Source: Falsiroseomonas oryzae (GTDB lineage: Bacteria > Pseudomonadota > Alphaproteobacteria > Acetobacterales > Acetobacteraceae). Taken from it: DNA of 64,000 bases. Position 1 is the first letter of the stretch, and each line of letters begins with the position of its first letter. Location: NCBI RefSeq assembly GCF_027856955.1, contig NZ_JAPSMD010000002.1, positions 1 through 64,000 of the forward strand. The letters run 5' to 3'. Below are positions 49,612 through 58,989 of the stretch, piece by piece. The notes below the pieces were generated by a model, which was given only the letters and a program-made list of their open reading frames with translations, made no database searches and was not told where the DNA came from. Both the position numbers and the translations under genes were made by a program.

Positions 49612-50823
49612 ATGAACTACGAGAGCTTCTTCCGGGCGCAACTCGACGGGCTGCGGCGCGAGGGACGCTATCGCGTGTTCGCCGATATTGAACGCCAAGC
49701 AGGCGCATTCCCGCGTGCGGTCCGCCACGATGCCGGGAAGACTCGGGAAGTAACAGTGTGGTGCTCCAACGACTATCTAGGCATGGGGCAGCATCCGAAG
49801 GTTCTCTCGGCCATGCACGAAGCGCTCGACCGCTACGGCGCCGGGGCCGGCGGCACGCGCAACATCTCCGGCACGAACCACGCGCATGTCCTGCTGGAAC
49901 GCGAGTTGGCCGATTTGCATGGCACAGAGGCCGCGTTGCTGTTCAATTCGGGCTACATGTCCAACTGGGCGACGCTCTCGACCCTGGCGTCGCGCATGCC
50001 GGGCTGCGTGATCATCTCGGACGAGATGAATCACGCCTCGATGATTGAGGGCATGCGCCACAGCCGGGCAGAGCGGCGCCTGTTCCGCCACAACGACGTC
50101 GCGGATCTCCGGCGCGTGCTCTCCGAGGTGCCAGCCGATGCGCCGAAGCTGGTCGCCTTCGAGAGCGTCTACTCCATGGATGGCGATGTCGCCCCGATTG
50201 CCGCGATCTGCGATGCCGCGGACGAGTTCGGCGCGATGACCTACTGCGACGAGGTGCACGCCACGGGCCTCTACGGTCCGCGGGGCGGCGGCATCACCGA
50301 GCGTGACGGCGTCGCCCATCGTGTGACCGTTATCGAAGGCACGCTCGCCAAGGCGTTCGGCGTCATCGGCGGATACATCGCAGGGTCCGCGGCGATGGTG
50401 GATTTTGTCCGCAGCTACGCCTCCGGCTTCATCTTCTCCACGGCCTTGCCGCCAGCCGTCGCCGCGGGCGCCCGTGCTGCCATCCAGCACCTCAAACAGA
50501 GCACGACGGAGCGTGATGCGCTGCAGGAACGCGCCCGGACCCTGCGGCGCCGACTTGACGAGATCCACGTTCCACATCTGGAGAACCCGAGCCACATCGT
50601 GCCGGTCATGGTCTACGACCCCGTACAGTGCAAGCGGATCAGCGACATCCTGCTCGACAGCTACGGCGTCTATGTGCAGCCGATCAACTATCCCACCGTG
50701 CCCCGCGGTACCGAACGTCTGCGCATCACGCCTGGTCCAGTGCACACCGATGCCGACATGGACCATCTTGTCACGAGCCTTGAGGCAGTGTGGTCCCAGT
50801 TCAGCCTTAGGCGGGCCGCCTGA
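49612..50823 (+). CDS. hemA: 5-aminolevulinate synthase
   Basis: The 403-residue PLP enzyme condenses glycine and succinyl-CoA to 5-aminolevulinate, the entry to all tetrapyrroles. It shows [41 protein letters not shown], the phosphate-binding [15 protein letters not shown] and the cofactor lysine K247 in [14 protein letters not shown]. The Met at 49612 ([20 protein letters not shown]) matches the start of other ALA synthases and has GTGGGGA upstream; ATG 49594 is possible. bchI begins at its stop (TGATG). An FNR box lies upstream, so expression should rise when oxygen drops. Confidence 0.97.
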   Translation: MNYESFFRAQLDGLRREGRYRVFADIERQAGAFPRAVRHDAGKTREVTVWCSNDYLGMGQHPKVLSAMHEALDRYGAGAGGTRNISGTNHAHVLLERELADLHGTEAALLFNSGYMSNWATLSTLASRMPGCVIISDEMNHASMIEGMRHSRAERRLFRHNDVADLRRVLSEVPADAPKLVAFESVYSMDGDVAPIAAICDAADEFGAMTYCDEVHATGLYGPRGGGITERDGVAHRVTVIEGTLAKAFGVIGGYIAGSAAMVDFVRSYASGFIFSTALPPAVAAGARAAIQHLKQSTTERDALQERARTLRRRLDEIHVPHLENPSHIVPVMVYDPVQCKRISDILLDSYGVYVQPINYPTVPRGTERLRITPGPVHTDADMDHLVTSLEAVWSQFSLRRAA

Positions 50824-51938
50824 TGGACGCCACGGGCCCTAGGGGAGGGGCCGTGGCGAACGAAGGCGGTTCGATCGCAGCGGCACAGAGCAGGACGGGA
50901 CGAAAGGCGCCGGCGCGACCGAGCCGCCTTGTCTTCCCGTTCTCGGCCATCGTCGGCCAGGACGAGATGAAGCTCGCGCTGCTGATCTCGGCCGTCGATC
51001 CGTCGGTCGGCGGCGTCCTGGTCTTCGGCGATCGCGGTACAGGCAAGTCGACGACTGTGCGGGCGCTGGCAGCCCTGCTGCCGCCGATGCAGGCCGTCGC
51101 GGGGTGTCCCTTCGCCTGCGATCCGGCGAAGCCCGGCGATCTTTGCGAGGCCTGCCGCACGGCTGCGCGCCGCGTTGCCATCAGCGTACCGGTTCCGGTC
51201 GTCGACTTGCCGCTCGGCGCCACGGAGGATCGTGTGACCGGTGCGCTGGATATCGAGCGCGCGCTGGCGGAGGGGGTGAAGGCTTTCGAGCCCGGTCTGC
51301 TCGCTCGGGCCCATCGGGGCTTCCTCTATATCGACGAGGTGAACCTCCTTGAGGACCACATTGTTGACCTCCTGCTCGACGTGGCGGCTTCCGGCGAGAA
51401 CGTGGTCGAGCGCGAAGGCATCTCCGTCCGGCATCCTGCCCGCTTCGTGCTGATCGGCAGCGGCAATCCCGAAGAGGGCGAGTTGCGCCCCCAGCTCACG
51501 GACCGCTTCGGCTTGGCCGTCGAGGTGCGAACGCCGCGAGACCTCCCGACTCGCATCGAGGTGGTACGACGCCGGGACCTCTTCGACCGGGATCCGAAGC
51601 GCTTCACCGCCGCCTGGGCGAAGGAGGAAGCAGCGACGCGCACGCGTATCCTCGCGGCGCGCCGCCTTCTGCCAAAGGTCTCCGTGCCCGATGCTGCTCT
51701 TGAGGCCGCGGCCCGGCTATGTCTCGCCCTCGGTACGGACGGCCTGCGGGGCGAACTGACGCTGATGCGCACGGCGCGTGCGCTGGCGGCGCTCGAGGGG
51801 GATCGCGAGGTGACGGTTGCGCACTTGCGGCGCGTTGCCGCACCGGCGCTGCGCCATCGTCTGCGCCGCGATCCGCTTGACGAGGCCGTGGCTGGCACGC
51901 GGGTGGAGCGCGCCCTGGCCGAGGTCCTGCCACCGTGA
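50823..51938 (+). CDS. bchI: Magnesium chelatase ATPase subunit I
   Basis: The 371-residue AAA+ protein forms the hexameric motor of Mg chelatase. Walker A is VFGDRGTGKSTTVRAL at about residue 73 and Walker B is GFLYIDEVNLLEDH at about residue 165. LIGSGNPEEGELRPQLTDRFGL supplies sensor 1 and the arginine finger. FPFSAIVGQDEMKLAL marks the start of the conserved region. The first 35 residues are a variable extension. It overlaps hemA by one base and bchD by four. Confidence 0.97.
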   Translation: MDATGPRGGAVANEGGSIAAAQSRTGRKAPARPSRLVFPFSAIVGQDEMKLALLISAVDPSVGGVLVFGDRGTGKSTTVRALAALLPPMQAVAGCPFACDPAKPGDLCEACRTAARRVAISVPVPVVDLPLGATEDRVTGALDIERALAEGVKAFEPGLLARAHRGFLYIDEVNLLEDHIVDLLLDVAASGENVVEREGISVRHPARFVLIGSGNPEEGELRPQLTDRFGLAVEVRTPRDLPTRIEVVRRRDLFDRDPKRFTAAWAKEEAATRTRILAARRLLPKVSVPDAALEAAARLCLALGTDGLRGELTLMRTARALAALEGDREVTVAHLRRVAAPALRHRLRRDPLDEAVAGTRVERALAEVLPP

Positions 51939-53674
51939 GCACAGAGGCGGGCCCTCAGCCCGCAGATGATGCTGTGCAGGCCGCCCTGCTGCTAGCGGTA
52001 GATCCGGTCGGTCTGGGCGGTGCCGTGCTGCGTGCCCCCGCAGGGCCTGCCCGCGATGCATGGCTGGCGGTGCTGCGCGCAGGCCTGCCAGCGGCGTCGC
52101 CCTGGCGGCGGCTGCCGCTTGGCGTGCCGGACAGCCGGTTGCTGGGCGGCCTCGATCTCTCGGCGACGCTTGCGGCCGGACGTCCCGTGGCCGAGCGTGG
52201 CATCCTGGCAGAGGCGGATCGCGGCATCATTGTCGCCGCCATGGCGGAGCGCCTCGAAGCTGCCACCGCGGCCCGCATCGCCGCCGTCATGGACTCCGGT
52301 CAGGTCGCCGTGCAGCGCGATGGTCTATCGGACAACCTGCCATCGCGCTTCGCCCTCGTCGCGCTGGACGAGGGCGTCGCGCCCGAGGAGGTGGCGCCTG
52401 CATCGCTACGGGCACGGCTGGCGTTCCATCTGGACCTGACAGGACTCCGTCTGCCGGCACTGGCCGCTGAACCCATCCTGGCCGCGCGTGCTCTCCTGCC
52501 CGATGTCGAGGCCGGGGACGACCTCCCTGAGGCGATGTGCGGGGCCGCTGCGTCGCTCGGCATAGACGATCTGCGAGCACCTCTTCTCGCATTGCGCGCG
52601 GCACGCGCCGCGGCCGCACTGGCGGGCCGTGCGAGGGTTACGAAGGAGGATGCGGAGCTGGCCGCCCGGCTGGTGCTGGCGCCGCGCGCCACCATGGTGC
52701 CGACCGAGGAGTCGGCCGAGCCGCCGCCCGAGCCGCCGCCCCCGCCGGATGACCAAAGCGAGCAGAAGGAGCCGGACCGCGGGCCCGATCCCAAGGAGCT
52801 GCAGGAAATGCTGGTCGCCGCAGCGCAGGCTGCGCTGCCTTCCGGACTGCTCGAGGCCCTGCAGTTGAGGGAGGCGGCACGGCGTCGATCGGCTACCGAT
52901 GGCAAGGCGGGCGCGCGGCGCAACGCGGCGCGGCGCGGCCGTCCGGTGGGCACGCGTGCCGGGCAGCTCCGATCCGGTGATCGGCTCGCGCTGGTGGAGA
53001 CCTTGCGGAACGCCGCACCCTGGCAGGCCGTCAGGCGTCGCGAGAACCCTCACGGTCCTCCCATTCGCGTCCGCAAGGAGGACATCCGCCTCCGTCGCTT
53101 CCGTCACAAGGCCGGCACGACGGCGATCTTCGTCGTGGACGCATCCGGCTCCTCCGCGTTGCACCGGCTGGCAGAGGCGAAGGGCGCGGTGGAGATGCTG
53201 CTGGCCGACTGCTACGTGCGCCGTGACCAGGTGGCGGTTGTCGCATTCCGCGGCAGGGGCGCCGACGTGCTGCTGCCGCCGACGCCGTCGCTCGTGCGGG
53301 CGAAGCGCAGCCTCGCCGGTCTGCCGGGCGGCGGCCCTACACCGCTGGCCGCCGGCATCGATGCCGCCGCCGCCATCGCGACGGAGGCGGCGCGGCGCGG
53401 ACGGACGCCCTTACTGGTGCTGCTGACCGATGGCCGTGCGAACATCGCGCGGGACGGCACGCCAGGGCGGCCCGCCGCCGAGGAGGACGCGCTCAGCGCT
53501 GCGGTCCCGATCCGGAATGCAGGCATCCCCGCGTTGCTGGTCGATACTGCGCCACGTCCGCACCCCTTCGCCAAGCGCATCGCCGAGGCGATGGGCGCGC
53601 GCTACGTACCGCTTCCCGCAGCCGATGCCGGGCGGCTTTCCACTGCCGTCGCGGCGGCTCGGCCAGCAGGTTGA
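51935..53674 (+). CDS. bchD: Magnesium chelatase subunit D
   Basis: The 579-residue subunit has a degenerate AAA+ domain (residues 1-240) lacking an intact Walker A, an acidic proline-rich linker (EESAEPPPEPPPPPDDQ at about residue 255), and a C-terminal von Willebrand A domain with the metal site DASGSSAL and LTDGRANIA. It bridges BchI and BchH. The start is GTG 51935 overlapping the bchI stop. The final RYVPLPAADAGRLS is typical. bchO follows after three bases. Confidence 0.96.
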   Translation: MSTEAGPQPADDAVQAALLLAVDPVGLGGAVLRAPAGPARDAWLAVLRAGLPAASPWRRLPLGVPDSRLLGGLDLSATLAAGRPVAERGILAEADRGIIVAAMAERLEAATAARIAAVMDSGQVAVQRDGLSDNLPSRFALVALDEGVAPEEVAPASLRARLAFHLDLTGLRLPALAAEPILAARALLPDVEAGDDLPEAMCGAAASLGIDDLRAPLLALRAARAAAALAGRARVTKEDAELAARLVLAPRATMVPTEESAEPPPEPPPPPDDQSEQKEPDRGPDPKELQEMLVAAAQAALPSGLLEALQLREAARRRSATDGKAGARRNAARRGRPVGTRAGQLRSGDRLALVETLRNAAPWQAVRRRENPHGPPIRVRKEDIRLRRFRHKAGTTAIFVVDASGSSALHRLAEAKGAVEMLLADCYVRRDQVAVVAFRGRGADVLLPPTPSLVRAKRSLAGLPGGGPTPLAAGIDAAAAIATEAARRGRTPLLVLLTDGRANIARDGTPGRPAAEEDALSAAVPIRNAGIPALLVDTAPRPHPFAKRIAEAMGARYVPLPAADAGRLSTAVAAARPAG

Positions 53675-53677
53675 GCG

Positions 53678-54607
53678 ATGGTGGATCGTCCTTCCTGGGA
53701 GCATGACGGTCGCGACTGGCCGAACCGTGACGCCAGTCGCTTCGTGACGGCCGGCGGCCTGCGCTGGCACGTCCAGGTCATGGGGGATGGGCCGGTATTG
53801 CTGCTGGTGCACGGCACCGCGGCGGCCACGCATTCCTGGCGCGATCTCATGCCGATCCTCGCCACGCGGTTTCGCGTGGTGGCACCGGACCTGCCGGGGC
53901 ATGGCTTCACCGACCTGCCCGCGCAGGCGCGGCTGTCACTCCCGGGGATGGCAGGGGCGCTCGCCGCATTGCTGCATGCCATCGATGCGCGCCCTGTGCT
54001 GGCGGCCGGTCATTCTGCCGGCGCGGCCGTGGTGCTCAGGCTCGCGCTCGACAACCGGATCGCGCCGGCCGTGATCGTCAGCCTCAATGGCGCGCTGCTC
54101 CCGCTCGGCGAGAAGCACGCGGCATTCTTCACGCGGGCAGCGCGGATGCTGGTCGGTCTGCCTTTCGTGCCAAGCCTCTTCGCGTGGCGCGCCTCGAACC
54201 GCGCCGTGGCGGAGAGGCTCCTGCGCGACACCGGCAGTCGCATCGACGCCCGCGGGGTGGATCTTTATGCGCGGCTCTTCCGCCACGCGAGCCACGTCTC
54301 CGCGGCTCTCGGCATGATGGCGAACTGGGACCTGCTGCCGCTGCTGCAGGATCTGCCGCGCCTGAAGACCAGACTAGTGCTGGCCGTCGGAGCGAATGAC
54401 AGGTCCATCCCCCCGGCCCAGGCCGAGCGGGTCCGCAGCCGTCTTCCGACCGCCGAGATCGCAAGCTTTCCCGGCCTCGGTCACCTCGCGCATGAGGAGA
54501 AGCCGCGAGAAGTGGCGGAGCTGCTGTTCCGGTTGCTGGCGGTCGCGCCGGCGAACGGAATGGGCTCGCTCTCCGTGTCAGACCTGCCTTACAGTCGGGC
54601 TGGTTGA
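53678..54607 (+). CDS. bchO: Magnesium chelatase-associated alpha/beta hydrolase BchO
   Basis: The 309-residue protein starts with the BchO pattern (DGRDWPNRDASRFVTAGGLRWH) and has LLLVHGTAAATHSWRDL (oxyanion), the nucleophile elbow GHSAGAAVVLRLAL, a late LVLAVGANDRSIP and His in PGLGHLAHEEKP. Its reaction is unknown; it is constantly found beside bchID. The stop overlaps a TTG in the crtB frame. Confidence 0.92.
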   Translation: MVDRPSWEHDGRDWPNRDASRFVTAGGLRWHVQVMGDGPVLLLVHGTAAATHSWRDLMPILATRFRVVAPDLPGHGFTDLPAQARLSLPGMAGALAALLHAIDARPVLAAGHSAGAAVVLRLALDNRIAPAVIVSLNGALLPLGEKHAAFFTRAARMLVGLPFVPSLFAWRASNRAVAERLLRDTGSRIDARGVDLYARLFRHASHVSAALGMMANWDLLPLLQDLPRLKTRLVLAVGANDRSIPPAQAERVRSRLPTAEIASFPGLGHLAHEEKPREVAELLFRLLAVAPANGMGSLSVSDLPYSRAG

Positions 54608-54621
54608 GTACGGATCCGCCC

Positions 54622-55674
54622 ATGCCGCCAGCGACGCCCGAAACCGTGCATGCCGATCTCGCGGCCTGCCGGGCGATGCTGTCGGGTGGCTCCAAGTCCT
54701 TCGCCGCGGCCGCCAGGCTGCTGCCTCGTCGAGTTGCCGAGCCGGCGACGGCACTCTACGCCTTCTGCCGCGTGGCCGACGACCTGATCGATGAAGGCGG
54801 CGGGCCCGCTGCCCTGGCCGAGCTGCGTGGCAGGCTCGATGGGATCTATGGCGGCCAGCCTTTTCCTCACCCCGCAGACCGCGCCTTTGCGCGCGTCGTG
54901 GCGCGCTTTGCCATCCCGCGTCCGTTGCCTGAGGCTTTGCTGGAGGGCCTGGCCTGGGATGCGGAGGGGCGCCAGTGTCCTGATGCGGCGGCGCTCGAGG
55001 CCTACTCGGCTCGTGTTGCAGCGGCCGTAGGTGCCATCATGACGCTGCTGATGGGCGTGCGGGATGCCACCGCGATCGCGCGGGCCTGCGACCTGGGCGT
55101 GGCGATGCAGATGACGAATATCGCCCGCGACGTCGGAGAGGACGCCCGCAACGGCAGGCTCTACCTGCCGCATGACTGGCTGCGACAGGAAGGGATAGAG
55201 CCGGCCGCCTTCCTCGACGCGCCAGACTTCACGCCCGCATTGGCGCGTGTCGTCGCACGCCTGCTCCGAACGGCCGACGCACTCTATGCGCGATCGGAGG
55301 CCGGGATTGCCTGCCTGCCGCGCGACTGTCGCTCCGGTATTGCCGCCGCCCGCTTCGTCTACGCCGAGATTGGGCGGCAGGTGGAACGGCAGGGCCTGGA
55401 CTCCGTCTCCCGCCGTGCTGTCGTCCCCGGACATCGCAAGCTGCGACTGATGGCGCGTAGCCTGAGCCTGCTGGCGCATCGCCCCGCCGACCTTATCGCG
55501 CCGCCGCTGCCTGGCACCGCCTTCCTGGTCGACGCCGTGGCAGACATGCCCGCGGCCGGCGAAGCCCTTCCTCCGGCTCCGGCCTTCAGGGACCGCTTGC
55601 TCTGGGCCGTCGAACTGTTCGATCGCCTCGACCAGCTCGATCGCGGCGCCGCCGGATCTGTCAGGGCAGCTTGA
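54622..55674 (+). CDS. crtB: Phytoene synthase
   Basis: The 350-residue trans-isoprenyl synthase joins two geranylgeranyl diphosphates to phytoene. Both Asp-rich motifs are intact: ADDLID near residue 58 and NIARDVGEDARNGRLYLP near residue 170. SGGSKSFAAAARLLP is the family start. ATG 54622 is used; a TTG at 54604 overlapping the bchO stop is an alternative. Its usual partner crtI is not adjacent and not in the window; instead crtB sits between bchO and bchE. The last codons carry a PpsR operator and the stop overlaps an FNR-like box belonging to bchE. Confidence 0.93.
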   Translation: MPPATPETVHADLAACRAMLSGGSKSFAAAARLLPRRVAEPATALYAFCRVADDLIDEGGGPAALAELRGRLDGIYGGQPFPHPADRAFARVVARFAIPRPLPEALLEGLAWDAEGRQCPDAAALEAYSARVAAAVGAIMTLLMGVRDATAIARACDLGVAMQMTNIARDVGEDARNGRLYLPHDWLRQEGIEPAAFLDAPDFTPALARVVARLLRTADALYARSEAGIACLPRDCRSGIAAARFVYAEIGRQVERQGLDSVSRRAVVPGHRKLRLMARSLSLLAHRPADLIAPPLPGTAFLVDAVADMPAAGEALPPAPAFRDRLLWAVELFDRLDQLDRGAAGSVRAA

Positions 55675-55702
55675 CACACATCAAGGTCAATTTACGCGGA
55701 CA
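55659..55702. promoter_or_regulatory. Tandem PpsR operators upstream of bchE
   Basis: TGTCAGGGCAGCTTGACA (55659-55676) is a perfect TGTCA-N8-TGACA. After exactly eight bases a second site follows, GGTCAATTTACGCGGACA (55685-55702), with two mismatches. The eight-base spacing is that of cooperative PpsR/CrtJ pairs such as at bchC of Rhodobacter. The right arm of site 1 contains TTGACA, a possible -35, and the site overlaps the end of crtB. Confidence 0.75.
55671..55684. promoter_or_regulatory. FNR-like box upstream of bchE
   Basis: TTGACACACATCAA differs from TTGAT-N4-ATCAA at one position. Its left arm is shared with the right arm of PpsR site 1 and its right arm fills the spacer to site 2. 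The centre is 72 bases before the bchE ATG; class II spacing would put the transcription start near 55719. Confidence 0.65.
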
Positions 55703-55749
55703 GGGGTGATCCTGTTCCCGGCCGGCACCGGGCCGGCGGGAGCGTCCCG

Positions 55750-57453
55750 ATGCGTATCGTCCTGATCCATCCCAACTACCATTCCGGCGGTGCGGAGATC
55801 GCGGGCAACTGGCCGCCCGCCTGGGCGGCCTACCTGACCGGCTACCTGAAGGCCGAGGGCTACACCGACATCACCTTCATCGACGCCATGACGAACCACC
55901 TGAGCCACGATCAGGTGCGCAATCGTCTGCTGGAGCTGAAGCCCGACCTGATCGGCGCCACCGCCATCACGCCTGCGATCTACGAGGCGGAGGCACTCCT
56001 CAAGCTGGCCAAGGAAACCTGCCCCGATGCCGTGACGGTGCTCGGCGGGATCCATGGCACCTTCATGTATCCGCAGGTGCTGACCGAAGCCCCCTGGATC
56101 GACGTGGTGGTGCGTGGCGAAGGCGAGCAGGTGCTGCTCGACCTCGTGCGCTGCATCGACGATGGGCACTGGCCCGCCGAACGCGATGCCGTCAAGGGCA
56201 TCGCCTATGCGAAGGATGGGCAGATCGTCGCAAATGCCGCGGCGCCGCCCATCGCGGATCTGGACAGGATCACGCCGGACTGGGGCGTCCTGGATTGGTC
56301 CAAATACATCTACATCCCGATGAACACGCGCGTCGCCATTCCGAACCTGGCGCGCGGCTGCCCGTTCACCTGTTCCTTCTGCAGCCAGTGGAAGTTCTGG
56401 CGCGACTACCGCGTGCGGGACCCGAAGAAGGTGGTGGACGAGATCGAGGATCTCGTGCGCAACCACGGCGTCGGTTTCTTCATCCTGGCGGACGAGGAGC
56501 CCACCATCCACAAGAAGAAGTTCGTGGAGTTCTGCGAGCGGCTGATCGAACGCAACCTGCCGGTGCTCTGGGGCATCAACACGCGCGTGACGGACATCCT
56601 GCGCGACGAGGCGCTGCTGCCGATGTACCGCAAGGCTGGCCTCATCCACGTCTCACTTGGCACGGAAGCGGCGGCGCAGCTGAAGCTCGACCGCTTCAAC
56701 AAGGAGACCACGGTCGCGCAGAACAAGAAGGCCATCCAGCTCCTGCGCCAGAACGGCATCGTTGCCGAGGCGCAGTTCATCGTCGGGCTCGAGAACGAGA
56801 CGCCGGAGACGCTGGAAGAGACCTACCGCATGGCGCTCGACTGGGACCCGGACATGGCGAACTGGGCCATGTACACGCCCTGGCCGTTCAACGACCTTTT
56901 CAAGGAGCTCGGCGACAAGGTCGAGGTGTTCGACTTCTCGAAATACAACTTCGTCACGCCGATCATGAAGCCTGACGCCATGGATCGCGCCACGCTGCTC
57001 GACCGGACGATGCACAACTACCGCCGCTTCTACCTGCGCAAGACGTTCCTCGGCTACCCCTGGATCAAGGACAAGGTGCGCCGGAAATACATGCTCGGCT
57101 GTCTCTGGGCCTTCGCGAAGTCCGGCTTCCAGCGCACCTTCTACGATCTGGGCAAGGTGGGCTACTGGGGGCCGCAGTCGAAGAAGAGCGTGGACTTCCA
57201 TTTCGACACCTCGCGTACGCTGGAAGCTCAGGCCGCGCGTGCGCCGCACAATGCGCTGTGGAAGACGATGCATCGGCCGAAGGCGAAGCTGCCCGCGGCC
57301 AATGCTGCGGCTGCGGCAAAGGCCTGTGGCGGCGGTACGGAGCAGCTGGTGGAGGATGACGAGACCGCCCGCATGGAGCCGGGGGTCGTCAAGGCGTGCG
57401 GCGGCGGGACGCAGCAGCTGCCCGAATCCGTGAACACGCCGGCTCGGGACTGA
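55750..57453 (+). CDS. bchE: Mg-protoporphyrin IX monomethyl ester anaerobic cyclase
   Basis: The 567-residue radical-SAM enzyme forms ring E without oxygen, taking the oxygen atom from water. The cobalamin-binding N-terminal domain ([28 protein letters not shown]) is followed by the [4Fe-4S]-SAM motif CPFTCSFC (CxxxCxxC) at about residue 205 and the TIM-barrel half with [11 protein letters not shown] and HVSLGTEAA. The C-terminus is unusual: [10 protein letters not shown] (from residue 524) and [10 protein letters not shown] (from residue 548) are near-identical repeats 24 residues apart. PpsR and FNR-like sites lie upstream. bchJ follows after four bases. Confidence 0.96.
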   Translation: MRIVLIHPNYHSGGAEIAGNWPPAWAAYLTGYLKAEGYTDITFIDAMTNHLSHDQVRNRLLELKPDLIGATAITPAIYEAEALLKLAKETCPDAVTVLGGIHGTFMYPQVLTEAPWIDVVVRGEGEQVLLDLVRCIDDGHWPAERDAVKGIAYAKDGQIVANAAAPPIADLDRITPDWGVLDWSKYIYIPMNTRVAIPNLARGCPFTCSFCSQWKFWRDYRVRDPKKVVDEIEDLVRNHGVGFFILADEEPTIHKKKFVEFCERLIERNLPVLWGINTRVTDILRDEALLPMYRKAGLIHVSLGTEAAAQLKLDRFNKETTVAQNKKAIQLLRQNGIVAEAQFIVGLENETPETLEETYRMALDWDPDMANWAMYTPWPFNDLFKELGDKVEVFDFSKYNFVTPIMKPDAMDRATLLDRTMHNYRRFYLRKTFLGYPWIKDKVRRKYMLGCLWAFAKSGFQRTFYDLGKVGYWGPQSKKSVDFHFDTSRTLEAQAARAPHNALWKTMHRPKAKLPAANAAAAAKACGGGTEQLVEDDETARMEPGVVKACGGGTQQLPESVNTPARD

Positions 57454-57457
57454 GGCG

Positions 57458-58132
57458 ATGGACGGCGGCATGGTTGCCGCTGGCCGCATTGGGCCGAACG
57501 CTATCACGCGACTTGCGGAGGCGCTCGGCCCGGATCTGGCACGCCAGGTCTTCGCGGCGGCCGGGCTGGAGCGACGCCTGGCAGAGCCACCGGGCCGGAT
57601 GGTGCCGGAAGGCGAGGTGATCGCGCTGCACCGGGCGGCACGCACGATCATGGGTGAGACCGCCGCCGATGCCGCATCCCGCGAGGCCGGGCGGCTGACG
57701 GCGCTCTACCTGCTTGCCCATCGCATCCCGCGACCATTGCAGTGGATCCTGAGAGTGCTGCCTGCTCCGATCGCGGCGCAGGTGCTGCTCGGCGCGATCG
57801 GCCGGCACGCCTGGACCTTCGCGGGCAGCGGCGCGTTTCGCGTGCGGCCAGGGCGCCCGCTCCGTCTCGAGATCGCGGGCGCGCCCATCGCTCGCGCCGC
57901 AGCAGCCGATCACCCGGTCTGCGGCTATTACGCGGCAACCTTCGAGACGCTGTTCCGCGCCCTGGTGAGCCCCCGCACACGCGTGCAGGAGACGGCGTGC
58001 GAGGCGATGGGCGCGGAAGCCTGCGTCTTCGAGGTGCGTTGGCAGCTACCGGACGATGAGGCGGTAGAGATGCCAGGTCGCGTGGCCCAGGACCGGCAAC
58101 ACCACCGCCAGCCCCACGAAGAGCGGAATTGA
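57458..58132 (+). CDS. bchJ: BchJ, 4-vinyl reductase domain protein
   Basis: The 224-residue protein has the BchJ/V4R layout: IGPNAITRLAEALGP, VPEGEVIALHRAAR, AARTIMGETAADAASREAGR, then LLAHRIPRPLQWILRVLP and the V4R domain with HPVCGYYAATFETLFRALV and CEAMGAEACVFEVRW. BchJ supports 8-vinyl reduction or substrate delivery in bacteriochlorophyll synthesis; its own catalytic role is doubtful. The last 29 codons lie antisense to the end of the DUF2189 gene and encode a low-complexity polar tail outside the conserved domain. Confidence 0.9.
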   Translation: MDGGMVAAGRIGPNAITRLAEALGPDLARQVFAAAGLERRLAEPPGRMVPEGEVIALHRAARTIMGETAADAASREAGRLTALYLLAHRIPRPLQWILRVLPAPIAAQVLLGAIGRHAWTFAGSGAFRVRPGRPLRLEIAGAPIARAAAADHPVCGYYAATFETLFRALVSPRTRVQETACEAMGAEACVFEVRWQLPDDEAVEMPGRVAQDRQHHRQPHEERN

Positions 58133-58831
58133 GCCGAGCAGCAGGAGCAGCGCGACGATCAGGCCCCAGGCGGCCATCGGGACCGGGTTCACCACGAAGG
58201 CGCGCACCGAGGTGGCCACGGCGCGCCTGACGCCGCCATCCCGGTCGAGCAGCATGGGGAAGGACAGCGCAGTCAGGACCAGCACGGCGGCGGCGAACAG
58301 GAAGCCGACCGCGTTGCCGACCAGGATCATCCGCCACCCCTCGGATGTGCCGAACAGCGCCTGCATGGCATCCGTTCCCGCCGGAAGCCGGCCGAGCGTG
58401 GCTGCGTAGATGGCATCCGCCGCCCACAGCCAAGCCATGAAGATCGCCAGCAGCAGGACGCCGAGCGCGAAGATCGACCCGATCGCCGGAGAGCGCAGCA
58501 CGTCGAACACGTTCACCCAACTTGCCGGCATCCCGCGCTCGCGCCGGCGGCTGATCTCGTAGAGGCCCAGGGCCGCGACCGGCCCGACCAGCGCGAAGCC
58601 GGCCGCCATCGGGTAGAACAGGTGCATCGCGTTACCACCCGCCGCCAGCGTCGCGGCGATCAGCCCGATCAGCGGATAGAGCACGCACAGGAAGATCAGC
58701 TGCGTCGGAGTCTCGAGGAAATCGGCCCAGCCGCGGCGCAGCGCCAGGGAGAGGTCGCCCAGACTGATGCGCCTCACTTCCGGCTCGGCCGCTGTCGCCG
58801 GCGCGGCCGGTGTTGTCCAGACCTCAGCCAT
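58046..58831 (-). CDS. DUF2189 family integral membrane protein
   Basis: The 261-residue protein has about six hydrophobic helices and the DUF2189 pattern: VRRISLGDLSLALRRGWADF at the start, QLIFLCVLYPLIGLIAA, LYEISRRRERG, and the C-terminal LPVLGHATWHLYRLIV that closes family members. ATG 58831 follows GAGGAGG; the frame to 58963 is an extension into the promoter region. Function is unknown. It is the only minus-strand gene in the 35-64 kb part of the PGC and overlaps bchJ by 87 bases. Confidence 0.85.
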   Translation of the reverse strand: MAEVWTTPAAPATAAEPEVRRISLGDLSLALRRGWADFLETPTQLIFLCVLYPLIGLIAATLAAGGNAMHLFYPMAAGFALVGPVAALGLYEISRRRERGMPASWVNVFDVLRSPAIGSIFALGVLLLAIFMAWLWAADAIYAATLGRLPAGTDAMQALFGTSEGWRMILVGNAVGFLFAAAVLVLTALSFPMLLDRDGGVRRAVATSVRAFVVNPVPMAAWGLIVALLLLLGSIPLFVGLAVVLPVLGHATWHLYRLIVR

Positions 58832-58971
58832 GCACGCCTCCTCGAACCCTGGATGGCGGGATGCCTGCCGACGGCGGCCGGCGAGCCCCGCAGCATGCGA
58901 CATGGCACCGGCGCGGCGAGGAGCACGCTCACAAGCGTGCGAAGGCCGGCTGCGGAAAGCCATTGACTGAG

Positions 58972-58989
58972 TGTCAAGAAAGACTGACA
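58972..58989. promoter_or_regulatory. PpsR operator upstream of crtE
   Basis: TGTCAAGAAAGACTGACA is a perfect TGTCA-N8-TGACA. A degenerate second copy (CGACA-N8-TGACG, 58998-59015) follows at the eight-base spacing. The site lies in the 239-base divergent region between the DUF2189 gene and crtE, 82 bases before the crtE ATG. Confidence 0.75.
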
